A DNA stretch of 37,025 nucleotides from assembly GCA_910588135.1 (NCBI GenBank), contig CAJUOT010000029.1, positions 1 through 37,025 of the forward strand. Direction: 5' to 3'. The stretch comes from an uncultured Oscillospiraceae bacterium (GTDB lineage Bacteria > Bacillota > Clostridia > Oscillospirales > Oscillospiraceae). The position numbers and the translations under genes are program-made. Below, one piece after another: positions 30,760 to 37,025 of this stretch. The notes below the pieces were generated by a model, which saw only the letters and a program-made list of their open reading frames with translations, did no database searches and was not told where the DNA came from. The stretch's first letter is position 1, and the number at the start of each line of letters is the position of its first letter.

Positions 30760-32685
30760 TCACATGGCGGGGCCGATGTAACCCTGCTCCTCATGGCCGT
30801 CCGGCTTGTGGCCCATGGCGATCTTCTTTTCCTGGATTCTGCGCCGCAACTTTCGGTCGGTGAATTGGTGGCCGCGGGTGTTGTCCATTGCTTGAGTGTT
30901 GTCCCGGAAAATCTGTCCGATGGAATGGAGCAAACTGTTCACCGCCAGGATGGCGGAGGGCAGGGATGGGCTGTCCTGCCGCTCCAGTAGGATCTGGGCA
31001 TAGGTATGTCCCTGCTCCGCCGCCCGGGTCAGCCAGTAGACAGCCTGTTCCATGTCCTGGGGGATGTCCTCACCCTCCCAGTAGAGCTTGCCCAGGAGGT
31101 ATTCGGCGTAGGGGTTATCTGCCTTTGCCGATGCTGTGAGCCATGGCAAGGCTTCCTCGATATTTCCATCCTTCAAGAACTCTTTTGCCAGACAGTAGGC
31201 GGCGAATTCATTTCTGTTCTCAGCAGCCCGCACCAGCCAACGGATACCCTGCTCCCGGTCGTGAACCTCCACATCATCGGTCAGCAGCAATTTGCCCAAG
31301 GCGTACTGTGCTTCGGGGAGCCTCGGTGTTGCCTGTTCAAACCAATACCGCGCCTCCACAGAATCTGGCGTGAGCAGTGGGCCATCCCGGTACAGTCCGC
31401 CCAGGAGAAGCTGGGCGTATGGATCGCCGTCCTCCGCCTGTGCGCGGAGCCGATTCACCCCTTTGTCACGCAAATCCAGTGGGAGGCTGTCATCACAGAC
31501 CACCGACCAGAGCTGTCCGCAGATTTCGCTGTTTTGGAGAATATCGTCTGACTCGTCATGCCGCTCCATAGCCCGATCCTCAAAAGTGAGGCGCTCCAGA
31601 CGGAGTGCCGCCTGGATGACGGCGTTGTGGATAGCCCGGAATTCTTTCTGTTGAGAAAGCGGCACACGCTCCATCGGTTTGTTTGAGTAGAACTCGTTTA
31701 CCTCCTGTTGCAGTTCCAGCCACTTTTCATAGCACTCGTTCACTGACGACAGCCGCGCCATCTGATCCACGATTTCATCCACTTGATTTTTCATGCGCTT
31801 GGGGAGATAGCCATATTGCTTTTTGCCCTTCGCGTTTTTCAGGTCACAGGACAGGGTCAGCAGGAGCGTTTCAACTTCCGGGTGTTCGCAGACGCCCCGC
31901 TTCATCTCATCAGCCAACTCCAGCATGGCGCGGCGGGCCTCCGCCACCAATTCATCCCTGGATTGGCCTTTTTGCTCATAGACGTGGAGCAGTTCCTGAT
32001 GGAAGATGCCGTTGGTGAGCATGGATTTGATATTCTCAATACCTACCGGGCTGAGATAGCCGGGAGCGTCCCCGGCAGACCACGCCATCATGTGAATATG
32101 GGGGTGGTCGCCCTCGTCATGGAAGGCGGCGTACCAGCGGAAGTCATTGGGCGGGATGTTCATAGCGGCGGCGATGTCGTTGCGATGAGCGCGGAGCAGA
32201 TTGCGCCATGTCCTGGCGTTGCCATAGCCCAGCCGTGCGGCGTCCTCACGCTTCAGCGAGACGATGTGCGTCCACACATTTTTCTCACAGCTTTGCAGCT
32301 CCGCCGTCACCTTTTTCAAATCCACGTAGTCCTCGTCACCGAACAGGCCGTGGCTGCCCACACGCTCCACCCGCGGACGGATAGCAATATACTCCGCGTA
32401 GATATCGCTCTGCTGAATATTAGACCAGTGATCCTCCAGCGTCCGGGTGATGAACGCTGAGGCGTTGACTTTGGTAGGCACATCATGGTAGCTGTGGTAC
32501 TCTGGCAGCTTTTTTGCGTCAGGAAAATCTTTTGTCAGGCTGGCGATCAACAGCTCCTGCTTCTTTGTGACGGGACGGCCGTCGGGCACCAACTCTACCC
32601 GTTCCCGTGTGGCAATGTATTTGGCGTGACCGCTCGCGTTTTTGCCGCTCTTGATGTACGGGCTTTTCAAAATCAGTCGGGCCAT
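30760..32685 (-). CDS. MobP-type relaxase with Sel1 repeats
   Basis: A 641-aa conjugative relaxase that nicks oriT and pilots the strand into the recipient. The N-terminal MARLILKSPYIKSGKNASGH has a candidate nucleophile Y23, and the metal-binding triad is H194-P-H196-I-H198 in HDEGDHPHIHMM. This N-terminus matches the MobP3/MobL-like family of Clostridia elements. A helical middle region is followed by three to four Sel1-like repeats at about 415-580 (AQLLLGGLYRDG, AQYALGKLLL, AEYLLGKLYWEGEDI). The start overlaps the RHH gene by 13 bp. No coupling protein or mating-channel genes are present, so it depends on a helper element. Confidence 0.88.
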   Translation of the reverse strand: MARLILKSPYIKSGKNASGHAKYIATRERVELVPDGRPVTKKQELLIASLTKDFPDAKKLPEYHSYHDVPTKVNASAFITRTLEDHWSNIQQSDIYAEYIAIRPRVERVGSHGLFGDEDYVDLKKVTAELQSCEKNVWTHIVSLKREDAARLGYGNARTWRNLLRAHRNDIAAAMNIPPNDFRWYAAFHDEGDHPHIHMMAWSAGDAPGYLSPVGIENIKSMLTNGIFHQELLHVYEQKGQSRDELVAEARRAMLELADEMKRGVCEHPEVETLLLTLSCDLKNAKGKKQYGYLPKRMKNQVDEIVDQMARLSSVNECYEKWLELQQEVNEFYSNKPMERVPLSQQKEFRAIHNAVIQAALRLERLTFEDRAMERHDESDDILQNSEICGQLWSVVCDDSLPLDLRDKGVNRLRAQAEDGDPYAQLLLGGLYRDGPLLTPDSVEARYWFEQATPRLPEAQYALGKLLLTDDVEVHDREQGIRWLVRAAENRNEFAAYCLAKEFLKDGNIEEALPWLTASAKADNPYAEYLLGKLYWEGEDIPQDMEQAVYWLTRAAEQGHTYAQILLERQDSPSLPSAILAVNSLLHSIGQIFRDNTQAMDNTRGHQFTDRKLRRRIQEKKIAMGHKPDGHEEQGYIGPAM

Positions 32686-33101
32686 TCGTCCTCCGTGCCG
32701 CCATCCGGCTTGCGGATCTTTTCTTCAAAGGGCAGCCGCCCATTCGTACTTTTGACGGTGCGCACACTGTCTGCCCGCCGTCGCCGGATATCCTCCGGGG
32801 TGAATTCGTAGGCGTCTGCCAGGATGCCCATCACCATGTCCAGCTCCACTGAGTGCTTGAACATCAGGGAGGACAGCCTGTCCTCGAACATTCCCAGCCT
32901 GCCGTCCAGGGACGAGAGCACCGCCCTGGGCAGCGTGCCGCTGTCGTCCTGGACGGCCAGGTGATCCACGTAGAAATTCACTGCCCGCTCCACGAACTGA
33001 TTCCGGCTTCGGCAACCTGTTGCTTTGTACCACTGGTCGATCTTCCGCTTGGTGTCCGCCTTCATGCGAAGGGCCAAACGATTCTTGTTTTCTGTGCTCA
33101 T
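32673..33101 (-). CDS. ribbon-helix-helix mobilisation accessory protein (MobC-like)
   Basis: A 142-aa protein starting MSTENKNRLALRMKADTKRK. The N-terminal RHH domain (about 8-48, CRSRNQFVERAVNFYVDHLA) is followed by a helical C-terminal region. The gene ends 13 bp inside the relaxase, the usual arrangement for oriT-binding accessory proteins. It is homologous to 13187-13600, whose relaxase is missing. The expected oriT lies near this gene, possibly in the upstream gap. Confidence 0.78.
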   Translation of the reverse strand: MSTENKNRLALRMKADTKRKIDQWYKATGCRSRNQFVERAVNFYVDHLAVQDDSGTLPRAVLSSLDGRLGMFEDRLSSLMFKHSVELDMVMGILADAYEFTPEDIRRRRADSVRTVKSTNGRLPFEEKIRKPDGGTEDEWPD

Positions 33102-33366
33102 ATTACCTCCAAATCTTTGATAGACGCCGCCCCAACCCGTTGGGACGGCTGACTTTCCGTGAAATCAGACGCCATCCGGAGATTTTCAGCCCGAAACAGA
33201 CGTCTGTTAAGAGCCCCGCGAGAAAACCCGGAAGCCCTTGGAAACGGTCCGCACTGCGGGCCGATGTGACCTGCCGGACGTCACTTATGACGCCGGCTTT
33301 TATCCTGCGTGTCCTAAAATCGGGCCTCTGTGCTGCCCTTCGCCCCTGTCCCGTGATGATCCTTAC

Positions 33367-33390
33367 TGATTACGGCATAGTAAAATTTTC
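33367..33390 (+). repeat. TTACGGCATAG motif, copy 5
   Basis: GATTACGGCATAGTAAAATT resembles the motif at 30727. It lies in the 475-bp gap between the RHH and winged-helix genes, which also holds repeat D and no credible gene. Confidence 0.4.
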
Positions 33391-33469
33391 CGCTTTTAAC
33401 CGAGACAGGCTTTACATTTCAAGCCCGGTTGGCCTGTCCCGCTCCCTGTGTGGCCATTTTCTCCGCAAC

Positions 33470-33550
33470 GGGCCACACGGGGGGCCAACGCCGCGTTTTA
33501 GGGCTTGGGAGGTGTATGGATGCCACCTGGCGCACAGGATGGGCACACGG
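33470..33550 (+). repeat. noncoding repeat, copy D
   Basis: CCAACGCCGCGTTTTAGGG, GGGAGGTGTATGGATGCCAC, GGATGGGCACA. Like copy B it is followed by CAAAACGCGAAAC, complementary to the CGCGTTTT core, and runs up to the 3' end of the winged-helix gene. Copies C and D flank the hydrolase-relaxase-RHH cassette in direct orientation. Confidence 0.75.
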
Positions 33551-33576
33551 GGCTTCAAAACGCGAAACAGGGGCGG

Positions 33577-34323
33577 TCACGCCCTCAGCTGCGCGGAGGC
33601 CCACTTCCGCTGGGCCTCCGCAAGTTTCAACTGCTCCAAAAATTCCTTCTCCCGAGCCCTCATCACCTGGCAGATCGGCGTGATCGTGTACCGCAGGCTG
33701 CCGTTGCAGCGGCGTCCATTCTTCCGGCGGATCATAGTTTCCTCCGCTTGAATCAGTCCCTTGTTGATCAGCGATCCGATGTGCGTCTGAACTGTTTTCC
33801 GACTCATGCCCACCGTCTTGCCGATGGTAGCGTAGCTCGGCCAGCACTGTCCGCTCCGTGCACCCTTTTGGTAGTGGAGGTAGATATACACCAGCAGCTC
33901 ACCGGGTTTGAGATCAAGTTGGAACACTTCGTTGGGAATAGGGAATATAGCATCGAACATTTCGCCGGTGAGCCAGGTGCGCTTTGTGGATATCCAACTC
34001 CTGCGCGATGCCTCATCGCGGCGCTCACGTACTTTTGCTTGGATAGGGCACAGGGAGTAGGAGAACGTTTGCCCGTGATGCTCCAGCTTGACGAGCCCAG
34101 CATTATCCAATGCGCGTAGGTGTGTCCGCACTGTTTTCTCGCACCAACCGACAGCTTTGCTGATGATGGCGCAGCTCATCTTGTCCGCGCGGTGTCCCAT
34201 ACTTTTGCAGTAGATCAGGTAGAGATACACCAGCAGCGGCCCGTGTCCCAGACCGAGTTGGAATACTTCACGCGGCAAAAGAAACTCGTTGGCAGGTGCT
34301 GATGCTGACCATGCACTTCTCAT
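33577..34323 (-). CDS. winged-helix replication-type protein, two domains
   Basis: A 248-aa protein from ATG 34323 (GGAGGG upstream), whose ATGA overlaps the excisionase stop. It has two winged-helix domains in tandem: residues ~10-85 (LPREVFQLGLGHGPLLVYLY, ISKAVGWCEKTVRTHLRALD) and ~115-215 (IPNEVFQLDLKPGELLVYIY, IGKTVGMSRKTVQTHIGSLI). Each resembles RepA-N/replisome-initiator N-termini. The counterpart in element 2 has only the second type. It may initiate replication of the excised circle or act as a regulator. The C-terminus is a basic helix. Confidence 0.68.
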   Translation of the reverse strand: MRSAWSASAPANEFLLPREVFQLGLGHGPLLVYLYLIYCKSMGHRADKMSCAIISKAVGWCEKTVRTHLRALDNAGLVKLEHHGQTFSYSLCPIQAKVRERRDEASRRSWISTKRTWLTGEMFDAIFPIPNEVFQLDLKPGELLVYIYLHYQKGARSGQCWPSYATIGKTVGMSRKTVQTHIGSLINKGLIQAEETMIRRKNGRRCNGSLRYTITPICQVMRAREKEFLEQLKLAEAQRKWASAQLRA

Positions 34324-34529
34324 TGCTGCCCTCCCGTGTGCCGCTCTACCCACTCCATGAACTTCTCCTTCGGCACCACCATCCGGCTGCCAACCTTCAG
34401 CACAGGAAAATCTTGTTCGTGCATTAATTCATATCCCGTGGACGGCGATACACCCAGTACCTTCGCCACGGTTGCTGCGTTGAGAAACAATGGCAGGTCA
34501 TCATAGTTTTTGTAGCTTGAAATTTTCAT
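34320..34529 (-). CDS. xis: excisionase (HTH_17 type)
   Basis: A 69-aa protein from ATG 34529 (AAGGAG upstream), closely similar to 14485-14700: PLFLNAATVAKVLGVSPSTG, YELMHEQDFPVLKVGSRM, VVPKEKFMEWVERH. It heads the leftward operon of the element and is coupled to the winged-helix gene. Confidence 0.85.
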   Translation of the reverse strand: MKISSYKNYDDLPLFLNAATVAKVLGVSPSTGYELMHEQDFPVLKVGSRMVVPKEKFMEWVERHTGGQQ

Positions 34530-34595
34530 GCATCTTACTCCTTTCAAATTTCCCCTCACTGTGTAGGCAGCGAGAACGGCTTTTTTATGCTGTTT

Positions 34596-34667
34596 CTTCG
34601 AAAATTTTTTCGAAGCTTGTAAAGGGCCTCTACTTATATATCCGAATTCACTGGATTTTGACATAAT
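34596..34667 (-). promoter_or_regulatory. promoter and palindromic operator of the excisionase operon
   Basis: A perfect 20-bp palindrome CTTCGAAAATTTTTTCGAAG (34596-34615, counting the central TT) lies between the excisionase and a likely minus-strand promoter: TATATA (34636-34641) with a TGTCAA box 17 bp further upstream. The palindrome would sit just downstream of the transcription start, a good repressor site. TTGACATA is repeated on the plus strand at 34657-34664 and 34668-34675. Confidence 0.55.
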
Positions 34668-34682
34668 CTTGACATAGGCAAA

Positions 34683-34706
34683 GCCCCCGCCATCGCTGGC
34701 GGGGGC
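34683..34706 (-). terminator. terminator of the 231-aa gene
   Basis: Perfect 10-bp GC stem (34683-34692 with 34697-34706, TCGC loop), 13 bases past the stop at 34720. Only a short TTT follows. Confidence 0.7.
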
Positions 34707-34719
34707 CTTGCCGGAGTAT

Positions 34720-35415
34720 TCAATTTTCCCGGAGTCTGCTTCGTCCTTCAGCCTCATCCCGTTCCTTCAGGGCTTGGGCAAGGGCAGTGAAAAATTTTCG
34801 CTGCAGATGATCCACGCTTCCACGGTTTAGACCATGGGCCTGGGCGTACTTTCGGATAGACAGCCCTCTTGCAAACCGCTCCTCAAAATATTCGGCATAA
34901 TCACTCAGAACAGTCTTCAGGCAGTTCTTCAAAAAAGCCAAGTCACTTTTGAGTTCCCGAAAATCTTCTTTGGATATTCCGATGTACCGCTTCTCCCTGA
35001 CGCAGAGTTCATACTTGGACAGGCTGAAGCGATACCCTTCGCAGAGCTCCTTCGCGTATTCGTGGTAGGAACTGGCGCTGGGCCTGTGCCAGTCATCGTA
35101 CCCATCTTCGGTGTGCGCGTCTACTTTCCGTACCGGGCGAACGAAACCATCCTCCTCAAAATTCTCTATCGCTGACGCTGTGATTTGCATCTGAGTCTGC
35201 CGTTTGAACTTCGGTTGGCGTACACCATCCACAAAAACGCAGTCGCAGAAGGATCGTTTGCCCATGGTGTAATAGGTGCGTTTATCCGAGTAGACATTCG
35301 GCGTCCAGATCACAACTTCCTCATCCGTGTCAGCATCCTTTGCCACAGTGACCACGTAAATAAGTTTGCTGTCATAGCGCCGATAGTACCCTGCGTAGAT
35401 ACGCCTGTCTGCCAT
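34720..35415 (-). CDS. element-associated protein with C-terminal HTH
   Basis: A 231-aa protein (GGAGGTGGG upstream). The N-terminal ~80 residues are beta-rich (IYAGYYRRYDSKLIYVVTVA, TPNVYSDKRTYYTMGKRSFC), and the middle is helical. The C-terminus (about 180-225, FEERFARGLSIRKYAQAHGL, NRGSVDHLQRKFF) is a sigma-70 region-4-like helix-turn-helix. No family is recognised. It may regulate the neighbouring element. It is unclear whether this gene belongs to the element or to the flanking chromosome. Confidence 0.6.
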   Translation of the reverse strand: MADRRIYAGYYRRYDSKLIYVVTVAKDADTDEEVVIWTPNVYSDKRTYYTMGKRSFCDCVFVDGVRQPKFKRQTQMQITASAIENFEEDGFVRPVRKVDAHTEDGYDDWHRPSASSYHEYAKELCEGYRFSLSKYELCVREKRYIGISKEDFRELKSDLAFLKNCLKTVLSDYAEYFEERFARGLSIRKYAQAHGLNRGSVDHLQRKFFTALAQALKERDEAEGRSRLREN

Positions 35416-35623
35416 CTGCCCACCTCCTCCGCTGCTTGTATTTTAGCACCAGCATCGCTTTTGTGCAATCGCCTGTCGGGTGGGAGCGAGAATGTGTTTA
35501 GAGCCTGCGAGAAAAATACGGCAAAGAGCAGTGATTGGGCGAAACCACCAGCGGTTGAAAGGCTGGCAGTTTCATCTGATCGTTTTAGCCCATTGAAAAT
35601 CTGTTTTCTGTCTTTTCTGGCGG

Positions 35624-36610
35624 CTATCTTTCATCGAACTCTTCCCAGAAATCCGTTACAGCCGCCTCATAGCCTTTTTTATCAAAGTAGTAACTCATCC
35701 CATGATCCGCCCCAGGGACAATAAACAGCTTTTTGGGTGCGGCACAGGCCTCATAGTTTTCATAAGTCATCCCAATCGGCACAAAATGATCCTCTGTGCC
35801 GTGGGCAAACAGCACCGGCACCTTACTGCATCTCAGCGCGTCAATCGTAGAGTATTCATCGGTACTCATTTGCAGCCGGTTCTTGAACATCGTATCCGCC
35901 ATGATCCCTCGGAGCGCATAGGGCAAATGGAGATTTTTGTTGATTACGTGTTTCCATATTGCCTGTGGCGACGTAAAACCGCAATCTGCGGCGATCCCGC
36001 GCACACTGTTGGGCAGGTCAAGGCCTGCCGCCATTAGAACCGTGGTCGCTCCCATGGACACGCCGGCCAAATAAATCGGCAGCTTATCGCCGCACCTCTC
36101 CGTTACCCAGTCGATCCAGTCCAGAACATCGTACCGCTCAGCCAGCCCAAAGCTCATGTAATCCCCGCCGCTGCTGTTTTGGCCCCGTTGCTCCGCATAT
36201 AAAACGGTGCAGTCATGTTCTTCCAGAAAGTCAGCCATCGTGCCAAAATCATATGCCCACGATGTTCTCCAGCCGTGCATGGCGATGATAATGCGCTTGG
36301 GGCTTTTGGCGGGAAAAAGGTGACCTACTAGATTAGTGCCGTCCCTGCTGACAATTTCAATGGTCTCATGTTCTTTGCTTTCCAGCCTTTTTGCAGCGGC
36401 AGCCAGTTCAGACAAAAAGGTATTATCCTGCTGTACACCGGAAAGCAGCTCCCCCGCCTTTTGCATTGCCTTTGGGGCCTCCCTGTCCACAGCCGCTTTC
36501 ACCAAAAACCTTGTTGTGAGATAGGTGGACAAAGATGCAGCAGCCGCAGCAGCGATCACAATGCCGGATGCCTGCAAATATTTTTTGGTGTTTTGAGGAA
36601 CGTTTTTCAT
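35624..36610 (-). CDS. membrane-anchored alpha/beta hydrolase
   Basis: A 328-aa protein from ATG 36610 (AAAGGATG upstream; ATG 36619 is too close to it). An N-terminal transmembrane segment (SGIVIAAAAAASLSTYL) is followed by a serine hydrolase fold: oxyanion-type HGWRTS, nucleophile elbow GVSMGA, catalytic Asp in HGTEDHFVP and His in PGADHGMSYY. It is similar to the BAAT/FrsA-like hydrolases often annotated as alpha/beta hydrolase in Clostridia. The substrate is unknown. It is followed upstream by a small membrane protein and is probably host chromosome. Confidence 0.88.
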   Translation of the reverse strand: MKNVPQNTKKYLQASGIVIAAAAAASLSTYLTTRFLVKAAVDREAPKAMQKAGELLSGVQQDNTFLSELAAAAKRLESKEHETIEIVSRDGTNLVGHLFPAKSPKRIIIAMHGWRTSWAYDFGTMADFLEEHDCTVLYAEQRGQNSSGGDYMSFGLAERYDVLDWIDWVTERCGDKLPIYLAGVSMGATTVLMAAGLDLPNSVRGIAADCGFTSPQAIWKHVINKNLHLPYALRGIMADTMFKNRLQMSTDEYSTIDALRCSKVPVLFAHGTEDHFVPIGMTYENYEACAAPKKLFIVPGADHGMSYYFDKKGYEAAVTDFWEEFDER

Positions 36611-36649
36611 CGTAATCATCCTTTGTCGGTGAATATTCTGGGCCCACAG

Positions 36650-36955
36650 CTACTCCTCTCCATCCAATGCGGGCGAAAGGTGTTTTGTTAGCCGGATGCT
36701 TACCGCAATCAGTTCCAGCCCAAGAAGAATTATGTGCCCTTGAAATTTTTCCGCGGGGTAGAGCAGCAGCATGACCGAAAAAATGAAGCGTATCAAAAAT
36801 TCCACAAAAGAGGCCGCGAAAGCCGTCTGCGCCTGCGCTGCTTGGACTGCGCGGGACAGAGATTTTGACGCTTTCCGTATGCCGATCATGGCCCAGGCCG
36901 TTCCCAGGGGGCCGATGGATTCCGCGCCGTGGATCATGCAAACAACTCCGACCAC
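36650..36955 (-). CDS. membrane protein, HdeD/DUF308-like, possibly truncated
   Basis: 101 aa from GTG 36955. Hydrophobic segments at the N-terminus, near 48-68 and near 73-90 give three helices, about half a DUF308/HdeD protein. The frame is open about 45 bases further upstream (in-frame TAA near 36999-37001) and those codons are also hydrophobic, but no ATG or RBS is seen. The gene may have lost its N-terminal half or may start at a rare codon. The window ends shortly beyond. Confidence 0.5.
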   Translation of the reverse strand: MVGVVCMIHGAESIGPLGTAWAMIGIRKASKSLSRAVQAAQAQTAFAASFVEFLIRFIFSVMLLLYPAEKFQGHIILLGLELIAVSIRLTKHLSPALDGEE

Positions 36956-37025
36956 CAGCAGAACAAGCCCGTAGGTTATATACAGTTAGTACAGAAGAAG
37001 AACCACCAGCGGGCGGCGGCCCGCT

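Overview
The window looks like a chromosomal stretch of a GC-rich, gut-type Clostridia (Oscillospiraceae-like) bacterium. The signs are a Gram-positive-style tRNA cluster, strong AGGAGG ribosome binding sites, and accessory families common in that group (DUF6431, DUF6809, DUF6076, MobP-type relaxase with Sel1 repeats, WYL regulators). The assignment is inferred from gene content only. Almost the whole window is an integration hotspot behind a tRNA cluster, with several mobile elements stacked one after another.

Region 1 (1-620): tRNA-Asn, -Met, -Trp, -Asp and -Thr in one array, ending in a terminator. Region 2 (540-10330): a 9.7 kb element flanked by a perfect 46-bp direct repeat of the tRNA-Thr 3' half. 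It has an integrase beside attL, a repressor divergent from an excisionase/replication operon, a nuclease, an ArpU-like regulator, a HicAB toxin-antitoxin pair, a Uma2 nuclease and a KGG phage protein that may be a terminase small subunit. No capsid or tail genes are present, so it looks like a phage satellite or a stripped prophage. It also carries an unusual three-gene secreted/membrane operon.

Region 3 (10331-16300): a small integrative element with integrase, DUF6809, secreted cysteine hydrolase, ribbon-helix-helix mobilisation accessory protein, winged-helix replication-type protein, excisionase and a DUF6076 gene. It is a close relative of the element at 26.6-34.6 kb but has lost the relaxase. 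Region 4 (16370-26480): this starts with an integrase relic and the degenerate left end of another such element. It then carries cargo: (a) a two-gene operon of a 1272-aa P-loop NTPase (SIR2-like N-terminus, STAND-like core, cold-shock-like C-terminus) and a 328-aa helical protein with HEPN-type R-x4-H motifs, probably an anti-phage defence system; (b) a DUF697-like protein, two paralogous peptides of 20 and 22 aa, and a GIY-YIG protein, divergent from a pair of WYL regulators, the first of which is split by a one-base frameshift; (c) a GNAT acetyltransferase plus a small protein.

Region 5 (26.6-34.6 kb, perhaps to 35.4 kb): a mobilizable element with two overlapping tyrosine recombinases, DUF6809, secreted hydrolase, MobP-type relaxase with Sel1 repeats, RHH protein, two-domain winged-helix protein and excisionase. 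Region 6 (35.6-37.0 kb): an alpha/beta hydrolase and a membrane protein, perhaps host chromosome.

The best candidates for something undescribed are the NTPase/HEPN-like pair, the micropeptide/DUF697/GIY-YIG operon with its WYL pair, and a roughly 80-bp noncoding repeat present four times, bracketing the mobilisation cassettes of both related elements.
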